A stretch of DNA of 64,000 nt, from assembly GCF_030269765.1 (NCBI RefSeq), contig NZ_BSTX01000001.1, positions 2,039,571-2,103,570 on the forward strand, written 5' to 3'. Source of the DNA: Actinorhabdospora filicis (GTDB lineage: Bacteria > Actinomycetota > Actinomycetes > Mycobacteriales > Micromonosporaceae). Positions 15,308-23,778 of the stretch are shown here, piece by piece. The translations under genes and the position numbers were made by a program. Positions within the stretch are counted from its first letter, which is position 1. Every line of letters begins with the position of its first letter. Under the pieces are notes generated by a model that made no database searches, was not told the origin of the DNA, and was given only the letters and a program-made list of their open reading frames with translations.

Positions 15308-17077
15308 TCATGAGGGGGTGAGCGGCGCGGTCTCCTGGGGACCGCGCCGCTCACGTGCCCACAGCCGGGGCCGGTGGGCGTGGCAGTGCCGCATCCACCG
15401 GGCCCGGAACGCCGATAAGGGCGCCGGATCGGTCTCGGGGGTTAAACCGCTCATGGCGCACAATTGCGGCCCGCCGGGGCGGACCGTGAAGTCGTGCGCG
15501 GCCAGGTGCGGCGGAGGCGGCAGATCGGCCCCGGTGGCCGGGGCCTGGCCGCCGGTACACGGTGGCTCGTCGCCGCCCCGGGACGAGGCGTAGGCGCGCA
15601 CGGGGTCCGACAGCCGGTACAGCGCGGTGGTGCCGGTGTAGCGGACGTCGACGAGCGAGGCGTCCACGAGCGCGGCGAGCGCGTCCAGGACCGAAGGGTC
15701 GCGGCGGCCCAGCAGCCGCTCGACGGCGTCGACGTCGACGGGGTCGGGTTTGGCCGCCAGGGCGTGCAGCAGCTCCACCGCGCCGCCGGGCAGGACCTCG
15801 TAGGACGCGTCGAGCGCGCGGCTCCACACCCGCTCGGGCCCGTCCAGGACACCCAGGAGATCGGCGTCGAGGCGCTCGGCGAGCGCCGAGGGTGAGACGA
15901 CCCGCAGGCGCGCGGCGGCCAGTTCCAGCGCCAGCGGCAGCCCGCCCAGGCGGCGCGCGACGGGCGCGACGCCCTCGACGGGGTGGCCGCCGCGGGCTTG
16001 GGCGGCCCGGCGTTCCAGCAGGCGCACGGCGTCCCCGTCGGCCATCGCGGGCACCGCCCACACCACCTCGCCGGACAGTCCCAGCGGCGCGCGCGACACC
16101 AGCAGGAGCCGCACCTCGCGGCATTCGGCGAGCAGGCGGCGGACGAGTTCGCCGTGCTCGGGCCGGGCGTCGTCGAGGACGAGCAGCGCGCGGCGGTGGC
16201 GCAGGGTGTCCAGCGCGGTCTCCAGGGAGGACCGGAACGGGTCGGGACGCACCCCCAGCGCGCGGCAGAGGGAGGCGCCCTCGTCGCCGCTGGCCAGGGC
16301 GGCGTACCAGACGCCGCCGTGGAAGTCGCCCGAGGCGCGCTCGGCCATCTCTACCGCCACCCGGGTCTTGCCGACCCCGGAGGGCCCGGTGGCCAGGACG
16401 AGCCGGTTGCGGCCGATGAGCCAGCGCAGGTGCCGCACCTCGGCCTCGCGGCCGACGAAGTCGGCGTAGGCGGGCAGGTTGTGGCCGCGCCGGTCCTCTG
16501 TCCGCGGCGGCGGGAAGTCGACTTCGAGGTCGGCGACGGTGACCTGGAGCAGCCGCTCGGGGTCGTCGAAGCCGCGCAGCCGGTGCAGGCCGAGGTCCTC
16601 GGTCTTGATGTCGGTGGGCAGCCGCCCGGTGCGGCGGGCGGCCTCGTAGGTCGCCTGCGAGCACAGGATCTGGCCGCCGTGGGCGGCGTCGCGGACGCGC
16701 GCGGCGCGGTGGACGACGTGGGTGGCGTACTCGCCGCCGCTGGGTATCGCCGGTCCGGTGTGCATGCCGATGCGCAGGCGCGGCATGCACGGCTCGCGCC
16801 AGCCCGGGCGGAACGGCCACGGGTGGGCCGCCAGGGCCCGCAGGGTCTCCACGGCGGCCGAGATCGCGGTGGCGGCGTCGGCGAAGGCGACGAAAAAACT
16901 GTCGCCCTCGGTCAGGAGTTCAGCCCCGGCGCTGCGGCCCAGGACGGCTCTGAGCAACCGTCTGTGGTCGTGCAACACGGTGCGATATTCATCGCCCAGA
17001 GAGTGAGCCATCCGGGTCGAGCCTTCGATGTCGGTGAACAAGAAGGTCACCGTCCCACTCGGCAACTGTGTCTCCAC
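15308..17077 (-). CDS. Class III cyclase domain fused to an NB-ARC/LuxR-type ATPase
   Basis: 589 residues from a GTG with GGAGGAG six bases upstream; an ATG 51 bases earlier is an alternative. Residues 5-180 are a class III nucleotide cyclase: SGTVTFLFTDIEGSTRM with metal ligand D16, EGDSFFVAF with the second ligand D59, and RIGMHTGPA. The transition-state Asn of the usual VNRAAR motif is His123 here (VVHRAAR), while R127 is kept, so activity may be weak or altered. Residues 205-500 form a signal-transduction ATPase: FVGREAEV, Walker A GPSGVGKT (231-238), Walker B ALLVLDDA, GGLPLALELAAARL. The C-terminal TPR or LuxR domain usual in the family is absent. Probably a cytosolic regulator. Confidence 0.85.
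   Translation of the reverse strand: METQLPSGTVTFLFTDIEGSTRMAHSLGDEYRTVLHDHRRLLRAVLGRSAGAELLTEGDSFFVAFADAATAISAAVETLRALAAHPWPFRPGWREPCMPRLRIGMHTGPAIPSGGEYATHVVHRAARVRDAAHGGQILCSQATYEAARRTGRLPTDIKTEDLGLHRLRGFDDPERLLQVTVADLEVDFPPPRTEDRRGHNLPAYADFVGREAEVRHLRWLIGRNRLVLATGPSGVGKTRVAVEMAERASGDFHGGVWYAALASGDEGASLCRALGVRPDPFRSSLETALDTLRHRRALLVLDDARPEHGELVRRLLAECREVRLLLVSRAPLGLSGEVVWAVPAMADGDAVRLLERRAAQARGGHPVEGVAPVARRLGGLPLALELAAARLRVVSPSALAERLDADLLGVLDGPERVWSRALDASYEVLPGGAVELLHALAAKPDPVDVDAVERLLGRRDPSVLDALAALVDASLVDVRYTGTTALYRLSDPVRAYASSRGGDEPPCTGGQAPATGADLPPPPHLAAHDFTVRPGGPQLCAMSGLTPETDPAPLSAFRARWMRHCHAHRPRLWARERRGPQETAPLTPS
15318..15354. terminator. Bidirectional hairpin after the collagenase gene
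   Basis: Perfect 15-bp stem (arm GTGAGCGGCGCGGTC), seven-base loop. It starts 19 bases after the collagenase stop and lies inside the last codons of the convergent cyclase gene. No T-run, as often in high-GC actinobacteria. Confidence 0.6.
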
Positions 17078-17339
17078 AGTGGACTCCTCCGCCCCTGGCG
17101 CAATGTCCGGTGCCCGAACATTACGCATCCCCCCGGCCCGTGCCTTCGCCGCGTCGGCCCCCGTCTCACGGCCCGACCCGGCGCGGCCGAGCGCACAACC
17201 CGCAAAACGAGGAGACCCGCCTTCCGGTTGCGACCTGACTTATATACCCGCCCATTTTCGGGGTATTCGTCCCGCTTGATGGACGAAATGGACACGCCGA
17301 CGGTGGCGGGGAGCGGCGGACATCGGCCATACTTCCGGC

Positions 17340-18263
17340 GTGCCTGGCAAGCCGATCGACCTTCTCAAGACCATCTGGCGCGCGCTCGATCGTGCGCGGA
17401 GGACCGTCTGGCGCGCGACAACCCGCGCGGCGCGAGCGACGTCCGTCTACTTGAAACGCCCCGGGGCGAGGTTCGCGACGCAGGTCGCGGTCACCGTCGC
17501 GCTGCTGGGCGCGCTGACGCTGCTGGCGGCCTACGTCGTCCCGAAGGCCGGGACGGCCCTGCCGACCAGCGAGCCCTCGACGGCGTCCAGCCAGGCGCCG
17601 GTCGCGCTGCCGCCGGGCGCCGAGGCGATCCCGGGCGCGCCGGGCGTCAAGCCCTCGCAGCCCGGTACGTTCCCCGGCTCGCAGCAGCCGACCACCGACA
17701 CCGGTGCCTCGGCGAGCCTGGCGAACTGGGCGCAGACGATGGGCACCAAGACCGGGATCCCGGCGCGGGCGGTGCAGGCCTACGGGTACGCCGAGGTGCG
17801 CGTGAGCGCGCAGCTGCCCGGCTGCCACCTGTCCTGGACGACCCTCGCCGGCATCGGCGTGGTCGAGTCCAATCACGGGCGCGCGCTGACCCCGGCGGGC
17901 AAGACGCAGACGCCGATCATCGGCCCGCCCCTGGACGGCACCGCCGGGAACAAGGCGATCCCGGACACCGACAAGGGCGCGCTGGACGGCGACACCAAAT
18001 GGGACCGCGCGGTCGGCCCGATGCAGTTCATCCCGACCACGTGGAACACCTGGAAGCAGGACGCCGACGGCGACGGGCAGGCCGATCCGCAGGATCTGGA
18101 CGACGTCGCGCTGGCCGCCGGCCTGTACCTGTGCGCGGGCGGCCGCGACCTGGCGACGGGCAGGGGCTGGTACGACGCGGTGCTGTCGTACAACCACCTC
18201 GACGCCTATGTCGTGAAGGTGTACGGATACGCCGATGACTACGGACGGAAGTCGGCGGCCTGA
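17340..18263 (+). CDS. Membrane-anchored lytic transglycosylase
   Basis: 307 residues, GTG start. A basic cytosolic tail is followed by one transmembrane helix (residues 43-65), a proline/serine/threonine-rich linker to about residue 120, and a goose-lysozyme-like transglycosylase domain. Key parts are LAGIGVVESNHG with catalytic Glu176, VGPMQFIPTTWNTW, an aspartate-rich DADGDGQADPQDLDDVALAAGLYLC segment and the SYNHLDAYV end. Family members cleave peptidoglycan glycan strands; this one would act just outside the membrane, for example during growth or septation. It is divergent from the cyclase gene. Confidence 0.9.
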   Translation: MPGKPIDLLKTIWRALDRARRTVWRATTRAARATSVYLKRPGARFATQVAVTVALLGALTLLAAYVVPKAGTALPTSEPSTASSQAPVALPPGAEAIPGAPGVKPSQPGTFPGSQQPTTDTGASASLANWAQTMGTKTGIPARAVQAYGYAEVRVSAQLPGCHLSWTTLAGIGVVESNHGRALTPAGKTQTPIIGPPLDGTAGNKAIPDTDKGALDGDTKWDRAVGPMQFIPTTWNTWKQDADGDGQADPQDLDDVALAAGLYLCAGGRDLATGRGWYDAVLSYNHLDAYVVKVYGYADDYGRKSAA

Positions 18264-18270
18264 GTGCCCG

Positions 18271-18292
18271 GGCGCCCCGGTGAGGGGGCGCC
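18271..18292. terminator. Hairpin between convergent transglycosylase and DUF3073 genes
   Basis: GGCGCCCC and GGGGCGCC arms with a six-base loop, eight bases after the transglycosylase stop. Confidence 0.4.
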
Positions 18293-18326
18293 GGTCCTCG
18301 GCCGCCGTGGACTTCTTCTCCGGACG

Positions 18327-18566
18327 TCAGCGCTTACGCGGGAGCCAGTCTTCCTCGCGCGGGTCGCGCTCGTCGGTGTCCTGGCCTACGTCCGCGTACG
18401 CGTCGACCTCGACGAACTCATCATCGTCGGTCTCCTCGTACTCGTCGTCCGCCGCACCGTCGGTCCCGAGCTCCTGCTGGAGCGCAGAAAAGTCGGTGTT
18501 CGGCGAGTGGTACTTCAGCCGCCTGGCCACCTTGGTCTGTTTGGCCTTAGCTCGGCCGCGCCCCAT
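18327..18566 (-). CDS. DUF3073 protein
   Basis: 79 residues. The ATG is placed before GRGRAKAKQTKVARRLKY, the nearly invariant DUF3073 start; an upstream ATG would add 20 non-family residues. The basic N-terminal third is followed by SPNTDFSALQQELG and then a strongly acidic tail. The function is unknown to me. In Streptomyces a homologue sits close to the amino-acid dehydrogenase and bldC genes, the same arrangement as here. Confidence 0.9.
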   Translation of the reverse strand: MGRGRAKAKQTKVARRLKYHSPNTDFSALQQELGTDGAADDEYEETDDDEFVEVDAYADVGQDTDERDPREEDWLPRKR

Positions 18567-18896
18567 GGCTCGACCCCCTCGCACACAGTCACGGGGTGCC
18601 GCAACGGCGACCCCGGAGAACGTCATCTTCTGTCGTGGCCACTACGGTACAGCGCCGCACCAGAACTTGGCATCTCGACCCACCCCAACTAGGGGGCCGA
18701 AAAATGCGACATAATGCAGCATAGTTCCGCAGTACGGGCGCCGTCAACCTCGTGATGCGGTAAGCACCACTCTTTGACGGGGGTCGATACCGCGGCGAAA
18801 GCGCCCGCCCTCGGCGGTTCGCCGGGTTCGCCCCCGCGTGAAGATCGCGCGTCCCGGGCGTTTTCACGTTCCCGGCCGCGCGGGGATCATGGACGG
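18567..18896. other. Intergenic region upstream of DUF3073 and the GNAT gene
   Basis: 330 bases between divergent genes. Its middle (18690-18740) is the most AT-rich patch nearby and contains AAAAATGCGACATAATGCAG, a likely promoter zone. I see no gene. Confidence 0.4.
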
Positions 18897-19385
18897 ATGA
18901 CCGACATCCGCATCCGGCCCGCCGTGGCGGGCGACGATGACGCGCTGCTCGCCCTCGACACGATCTCGTGGGACTCCTCCTCGGGCTTCCCGTCGTTCCG
19001 GGAGAAGCATCGGGAGACCTTCTTCGACGAGCGTACGACTCCCGAGACCATCGTCGTCGCCGAACTCGACGGGGTTGTGACCGGTTACTCACGCCTCGTA
19101 CCCAAGACGCCGATCCCGGAGAACTCCCACGTCCTGGGGATCTTCGGGCTGGCCGTGCATCCGGACGCGCGCGGCAAGGGCGTCGGCGAGGCCCTCGTCC
19201 GCGGCACCATCGAGCGCGCCCGGGAGAAGGGCGCGCACAAGCTGGCGCTGCACGTCTTCTCCGTCAACGACGGCGCCCGCCGCCTGTACGAGCGCTGCGG
19301 CTTCCGGGTGGAGGCCGTCCTGCGCGACGAGCTGCTCGTCGACGGCGAGTACGTCGACGACGTGCTCATGGCGGTCTTCCTGTGA
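18897..19385 (+). CDS. GNAT family N-acetyltransferase
   Basis: 162 residues beginning MTDIRIRPA, the usual GNAT start. The acetyl-CoA-binding motif A is clear: LGIFGLAVHPDARGKGVGEALVRG, followed by KLALHVFSVNDGARRLYERCGF with the asparagine and tyrosine of motif B, then a YVDDVLMAVFL end. Substrate unknown. Its TGA overlaps the GTG of the following HxlR regulator, so the two are co-translated. Confidence 0.9.
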   Translation: MTDIRIRPAVAGDDDALLALDTISWDSSSGFPSFREKHRETFFDERTTPETIVVAELDGVVTGYSRLVPKTPIPENSHVLGIFGLAVHPDARGKGVGEALVRGTIERAREKGAHKLALHVFSVNDGARRLYERCGFRVEAVLRDELLVDGEYVDDVLMAVFL

Positions 19386-19735
19386 GCCGCCGCGAGTACG
19401 AGTGCGGGCTGGACGTGGCCGTCGACGTCATCGGCGGCAAGTGGAAGCCGCTGATCCTGTGGGCGCTGCACGTGGAGACCCTGCGCTTCGCCGAGCTGCG
19501 GCGGGCGATGCCCGGCATCAGCGAGAAGGTCCTGGCGCAGCACCTGCGGGACATGGAGACCGACGGCCTGGTGCACCGCGAGGTCTACGCCGAGGTGCCC
19601 CCTCGCGTGGAGTACTCGCTGACGCCGCTGGGCGAGTCCCTCAACGCCGCGCTGGTCCCGCTGGGGCTGTGGGGGGACGAGCACAAGGACGCGATCGTGG
19701 AGCGGCGCTGGGGCGGCGAGGAGACGGCCGCCTAG
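19382..19735 (+). CDS. HxlR family transcriptional regulator
   Basis: 117 residues. CGLDVAVDVIGGKWKPLILWAL is the classical HxlR opening with the conserved cysteine. The winged helix follows (LRFAELRRAMPGISEKVLAQHL, DMETDGLVHREVYAEVPPRVEYSLTPLG). These repressors or activators often sense redox or electrophiles and control an adjacent oxidoreductase. The epimerase-like gene 108 bases downstream is the natural candidate target. The start overlaps the GNAT stop by four bases. Confidence 0.9.
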   Translation: MSRREYECGLDVAVDVIGGKWKPLILWALHVETLRFAELRRAMPGISEKVLAQHLRDMETDGLVHREVYAEVPPRVEYSLTPLGESLNAALVPLGLWGDEHKDAIVERRWGGEETAA

Positions 19736-19843
19736 GCGAGCTCCGTCACTGACACCCATATCGCCCGGATGGAACGATCGTGGGACGGGCCGCCCGGCCC
19801 GCGCGCCTCGGATGGAGGCGTCACACCCCACCGGAGAGTCCCG

Positions 19844-20740
19844 ATGTCCCAGCTGCACGTCGTCCTCGGCGCCACCGGCGCGATCGGCTCCGCCGTCGCC
19901 GCCGAACTCGGTGCGCGCGGGCACCGCGTCCGCGCGGTGAGCCGCGGCGGACCGGGCGTCCGCGCCGACGTCGGCACCGTCGAGGGCGCCACGGCGGCCT
20001 GCGCGGGCGCCGACGTGGTCTACCAGTGCGCGCAGCCCCCGTACGCCCGGTGGGCGGCGGAGTTCCCCGCCTTCACCCGCGCGGTCCTGGCCGGGGTCGC
20101 GGCGGCGGGCGCGAAGCTCGTCATGGCCGACAACCTGTACATGTACGGCCCGGTGGACGCACCGCTCACCGAGGACCTCCCCGACGCCGCCACCGGCCCC
20201 AAGGGCCGCGTCCGCGCCGAGGTCGCGCGCATGGTCCTGGGCGGCGAGGTCCGGGCGACCCTCGGCCGCGCCTCGGACTACTACGGTCCCGGCGGCCTGA
20301 ACACCATCCTCGGCCCCAACGTCTTCGCCGCGGCGATCGCGGGCAAGACCGCCCGCTGGGTCGGGCCCCTCGACCAGCCGCACACGGTGTCCTACCTGCC
20401 CGACATCGCCGCCGGGCTGGTGACCCTCGGCGAACGCGACGAGGCCGACGGCCGCGCCTGGCACCTGCCGGCCGCCCCGCCGGTGACCGGCCGCGAGTTC
20501 CTGCGCGCGGTCTGGGACGCCGCCGGCGGCACCCCGAGGTCGGCCGGGCTCGGCCGGGGCCTCCAGCGCGTCCTGGGGCTGGTCAATCCGGTGGTGCGGG
20601 AGCTGGGCGAGACCTGGTACCAGCGCGACCGGCCGTTCACCGTGGACGACTCGGCCTACCGCGCGGCCTTCGGGCCGGCGCGGGTGACCGGGGTGGTCGA
20701 GGGGGTGGGAGCGACGGTGGAGTGGTTCCGGGGGAGGTAG
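19844..20740 (+). CDS. NAD(P)-binding epimerase/dehydratase-type protein
   Basis: 298 residues. Rossmann start MSQLHVVLGATGAIGSAVAAEL with the GxxGxxG motif, then GADVVYQCAQP, LVMADNLYMYGP and a substrate-side region containing GRASDYYGPGG and VSYLPDIAAGLVTL. This is the atypical or extended short-chain dehydrogenase layout of isomerase-like NmrA/epimerase relatives; the YxxxK pair is not in its standard position, so the activity is uncertain. RBS GGAGAG lies six bases before the ATG. Likely controlled by the upstream HxlR protein. Confidence 0.85.
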   Translation: MSQLHVVLGATGAIGSAVAAELGARGHRVRAVSRGGPGVRADVGTVEGATAACAGADVVYQCAQPPYARWAAEFPAFTRAVLAGVAAAGAKLVMADNLYMYGPVDAPLTEDLPDAATGPKGRVRAEVARMVLGGEVRATLGRASDYYGPGGLNTILGPNVFAAAIAGKTARWVGPLDQPHTVSYLPDIAAGLVTLGERDEADGRAWHLPAAPPVTGREFLRAVWDAAGGTPRSAGLGRGLQRVLGLVNPVVRELGETWYQRDRPFTVDDSAYRAAFGPARVTGVVEGVGATVEWFRGR

Positions 20741-20842
20741 GGGCTTGGGGGCGGGCCGACCGGGTCGGGTGGGCTGGGCCGCGTCGCGCGGAGCCGGGTG
20801 AGACGCGCTCACCCGGCTTCGGGAGGCCGTCACGCCTGGAAG

Positions 20843-20869
20843 TTATCCACATCGGGCACGTTATCCACA
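20843..20869 (+). promoter_or_regulatory. Pair of perfect DnaA boxes
   Basis: TTATCCACA occurs at 20843-20851 and again at 20861-20869, same orientation, 18 bases start to start. Both match the bacterial DnaA box consensus exactly. Confidence 0.55.
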
Positions 20870-21082
20870 GGTCGCGCGATGGGCCGTTTGGTGGACCACG
20901 CGTGGGGCGGGGTTACGTTCGCCCCAGCGGGGCGGGCTTCGGGCCCCCACCAACAGAGTCGCCAGCAACACCACCGGCAGAGCCGCCGTCACCGTGCCCG
21001 GCGAAGCCCCGCCCACCGTCCGGGGTCTCACGCCGCCGGTGCCCCGCCCACCGGCGAACGAGTCCCCGCCCCCAAACCAAAA

Positions 21083-21104
21083 GCGGCGGCCCGAAGGCCG
21101 CCGC
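21083..21104 (-). terminator. Terminator of the valine/leucine dehydrogenase gene
   Basis: A 9-bp perfect stem (GCGGCGGCC) with a CGAA-type loop. On the minus strand it is followed by TTTTGGTTTGG. Confidence 0.6.
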
Positions 21105-21136
21105 CACGAAACTCCCGACCCTGTCGAGAACAGGCC

Positions 21137-22213
21137 CTAGGGCAGCAGGATCGTCCGCAGGCGCCCGACGTTCGCCATGCGGCGCTCGGCGAGGCGGTCG
21201 GCGGCGACGGCCGGGGGGACGCCTTCGGCGTCGGCGAGGCGGAGGATCTCGCCGGTGACGTCGAAGATCTTCGAGGCGCGGCGCTTGGCGCGGTCGAAGC
21301 TGAAGCCGTCGATCTCGTCGGCGACCTGGATGACGCCGCCGGCGTTGACCACGTAGTCGGGCGCGTAGAGGATGCCGCGCGAGGCGAGGTCCTTCTCCAC
21401 ACCCGGGTGGGCCAGCTGGTTGTTGGCCGCGCCGCAGACGATGGAGGCGTTCAGCACGGGAACGGTCTCGTCGTTCAGGGCGCCGCCGAGGGCGCAGGGG
21501 GCGTACACGTCGATGTCGGACGTGATGAGCGCCTCGGTGGTGTCCAGGAAGTCGACCGAGGCGTGGTTGGCCTTCAGCCAGTCGTGGGCCCGCTCGGACA
21601 CGTCGGTGGCCACCACGCGGGCGCCCTCTTCGAGGAGGTGCCCGATGAGGTGCTTGCCGACCTTGCCGATGCCCGCCACGCCGACGGTGCGACCGGCCAG
21701 GCTCGCGTCGCCCCACTTGTGCTGGGCGGCGGCGCGCATGCCCTGGTAGACGCCGAAGGCGGTCAGGACGGAGGAGTCGCCCGCGCCGCCGTGGTCCTCG
21801 CTGCGGCCGGTGACGAAGTTCGTCTCCTTGGCCACCACGTCCATGTCCTCGACGTAGGTGCCGACGTCGCAGGCGGTGATGTAACGGCCGCCGAGGGATT
21901 CGACGAAGCGGCCGTAGGCGCGCAGGAGTTCCTCGGACTTGTCGGTCCCCGGGTCGCCCCAGATGACCGCCTTGCCGCCGCCGAGGTCGAGTCCGGCCAC
22001 GGCGTTCTTGTAGGCCATGCCACGAGAGAGGTCGAGCGCGTCGTGGAGCGCCTCCTCTTCGGTGGCGTAAGGGTAGAAACGGGTACCGCCCAGGGCCGGG
22101 CCGAGTGCCGTCGAATAGACGGCGATGATCGCGCGCAGCCCGGAGTGCTTGTCCTGGCAGAAGACCACCTGTTCGTGGCCGCTGAGGTTCTCCGGCGCCG
22201 TGAATACGCCCAT
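21137..22213 (-). CDS. vdh: Valine/leucine dehydrogenase (Glu/Leu/Phe/Val family)
   Basis: 358 residues. The ATG before [11 protein letters not shown] is preferred because GGGAGAAG lies just upstream; an ATG four codons earlier lacks a good site. The catalytic half shows [17 protein letters not shown] and [22 protein letters not shown], with substrate-binding K69 and catalytic K81. The NAD half shows [17 protein letters not shown] and [10 protein letters not shown]. Length matches leucine/valine dehydrogenases. It catalyses reversible NAD-dependent oxidative deamination of branched-chain amino acids; in Streptomyces the valine enzyme feeds polyketide precursors and sits next to bldC, as here. 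Choosing valine over leucine as substrate rests on that context. Confidence 0.88.
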   Translation of the reverse strand: MGVFTAPENLSGHEQVVFCQDKHSGLRAIIAVYSTALGPALGGTRFYPYATEEEALHDALDLSRGMAYKNAVAGLDLGGGKAVIWGDPGTDKSEELLRAYGRFVESLGGRYITACDVGTYVEDMDVVAKETNFVTGRSEDHGGAGDSSVLTAFGVYQGMRAAAQHKWGDASLAGRTVGVAGIGKVGKHLIGHLLEEGARVVATDVSERAHDWLKANHASVDFLDTTEALITSDIDVYAPCALGGALNDETVPVLNASIVCGAANNQLAHPGVEKDLASRGILYAPDYVVNAGGVIQVADEIDGFSFDRAKRRASKIFDVTGEILRLADAEGVPPAVAADRLAERRMANVGRLRTILLP

Positions 22214-22569
22214 TACTTCTCCCATAGAAGGATGTCCGGCGCGACGGTCTTCGTGGGACCGCCTCGCGTGCTGGCCGGCAGGGGTGCAGCCGACAGGGGA
22301 AAGGCTAACCCTGTACCTTCCTTCCGGCTGGGATGGGATGCCTGGTAGACCGCATGGTGGACGCGGCACCAAGCGATATCAAACCGTTACATTCGGGCGG
22401 TACGGGCAGCGGTCCGGAAATTTCCCGAGTTTCTTCGGACCCCTCGGCCCAACCAGTTTCGGCCGTTCGGCCCATGTCGGACATCGGGGACAGGCCGGAC
22501 GATGGTCTTGCGCCGGTCGGCCGAGTGCGGCGACTGTGTGTGATGACAGACCTGTGGAGGAGTAACACA
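22214..22569. other. Divergent promoter region between vdh and bldC
   Basis: 356 bases without a gene. The bldC ribosome binding site GGAGGAG lies eight bases before the ATG. I could not assign a convincing -35/-10 pair on either strand; such a long region is compatible with complex developmental regulation. Confidence 0.4.
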
Positions 22570-22782
22570 ATGGCATCTCGTACTCACGAGCCCGAGCCGC
22601 TGCTGACCCCGGCCGAAGTGGCCACCATGTTCCGTGTCGACCCGAAGACGGTGACGCGGTGGGCCAAGGCGGGCAAGCTCAGCGCGATCCGCACGCTCGG
22701 CGGTCACCGCCGCTACCGCGAGTCGGAAGTGCGCGCGCTGCTCCAGGGCCAGATCCCGTCGCAGCGGGAGTCGGTGGACTAG
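22570..22782 (+). CDS. bldC: Developmental regulator BldC
   Basis: 70 residues. The sequence EPLLTPAEVATMFRVDPKT-VTRWAKAGKLSAIRTLGGHRRYRESEVRALL is the MerR-like winged helix of BldC, almost unchanged from my memory of the Streptomyces protein, with a slightly different tail. BldC lacks the MerR effector and dimerisation domain, binds DNA cooperatively head to tail, and controls the timing of morphological differentiation. It is transcribed alone and followed by a strong terminator. Its presence suggests a sporulating or filamentous actinomycete. Confidence 0.96.
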   Translation: MASRTHEPEPLLTPAEVATMFRVDPKTVTRWAKAGKLSAIRTLGGHRRYRESEVRALLQGQIPSQRESVD

Positions 22783-23177
22783 ACCCGGCTATCCGACGCG
22801 CGCAGCCCGAGCCCGCGCGTCCCGGCAATACCGAGCTTTAAAGAACTTGAGTTCGAAAAGCACCAACAGCTTCATCCCCTCACGACAGCGGCCCACCCGG
22901 CAAGGGTGGGTCGCTGTCGTTGTAGTGGGGAACGCGCGCATTCGCCAATGCCCGTCACAATGGCGTGCCGCCATTCGGGCGCCGATCCGCCCGCCGCGTT
23001 CTCGCCCGGCCGGTTTCTTCGGCGTGAATCCGGCCGTGTGACCGCGCCGGTCCGTCGATCCAGACGACAGAATGTCCTCAGGAGGACGCACCCGGGCACG
23101 CATCGGGCGAAGCCTCCCAGGGCGGTTCACGGACGCAAGGGGGCGTCCGCACGCGTGCGACGGGGAAGGAGCGGTTC
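22783..23177. other. Intergenic region after bldC
   Basis: 395 bases holding the bldC terminator. No gene seen. The last part carries GGGGAAGGAG before the next ATG. Confidence 0.5.
22882..22920 (+). terminator. Strong terminator after bldC
   Basis: A 17-bp stem (ACGACAGCGGCCCACCC paired with GGGTGGGTCGCTGTCGT, one G-T pair) with a GGCAA loop, followed by TGTAGT. Confidence 0.75.
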
Positions 23178-23759
23178 ATGCACGGCGCTTCCGGCGCGAG
23201 TCCGCGCCCGTTCACCGACACCTTCGGCGGACGGCTCACCGGGTCCCTGGCCGTCCTCGGGGTGGTCCTGGCGATAGCCCTGGGGCTGCCCGCGCTGAAC
23301 CTGATGATCCCGGGCATCGAGGACGTCGGCGGCGCCCGCGTCGAACTCGGCCACGGCGTGTGGTTCACCGCCCCCGAGAACACCAGCCGCGACGTCGGCC
23401 ACGACCGCCCCAACACCGTCCAGCTCACCGTCGACGACGCCCTGGTCACCGCCACCACGCGCGCCTACCAGCGCTCGGCGCAGGACTTCGCCGAGGCGGT
23501 CCGCGAGGAGCTGAAGAGCCGCCCGGGCCTCCAGCTGACCGGCTCGGAGCGTTCCTTCGCCACCGCCGCCGGCGTCCCGGGCGTCCGGCTGGAATTCCAT
23601 TCGCCCAGCCAGGAGGGATACCTCCTGATTCTGGTCCACAATGGAATCGCGGTGGACGTGACGGTGTCCGGTAACGGCCGGCGGGGCCCGGAGGACGGCA
23701 CCTACGCGCGCCTGGACGACGCGCTGGCCACCCTCACCTTCGACGAGGCACGACCGTGA
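23178..23759 (+). CDS. Membrane-anchored protein next to PrsW
   Basis: 193 residues. A short cytosolic N terminus, one helix (SLAVLGVVLAIALGLPAL, residues 23-40), and an external domain of about 150 residues with the strands GGARVELGHGVWFTAPENTS, LVTATTRAYQRSA, GVRLEFHSPSQEGYLLILV and GIAVDVTVSG. I do not recognise a family. It ends 19 bases before the PrsW-type protease, so the two are probably co-transcribed; as a single-pass protein it could be a partner or substrate of that protease, which is inference. Confidence 0.75.
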   Translation: MHGASGASPRPFTDTFGGRLTGSLAVLGVVLAIALGLPALNLMIPGIEDVGGARVELGHGVWFTAPENTSRDVGHDRPNTVQLTVDDALVTATTRAYQRSAQDFAEAVREELKSRPGLQLTGSERSFATAAGVPGVRLEFHSPSQEGYLLILVHNGIAVDVTVSGNGRRGPEDGTYARLDDALATLTFDEARP

Positions 23760-23778
23760 GCCGGGACGGGGACGCGAC

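Larger units (their letters stand above)
20741..21136. other. Intergenic region with two DnaA boxes and a terminator
   Basis: 396 bases between convergent genes. It contains two perfect TTATCCACA sequences and the dehydrogenase terminator. I see no credible gene. Confidence 0.5.
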
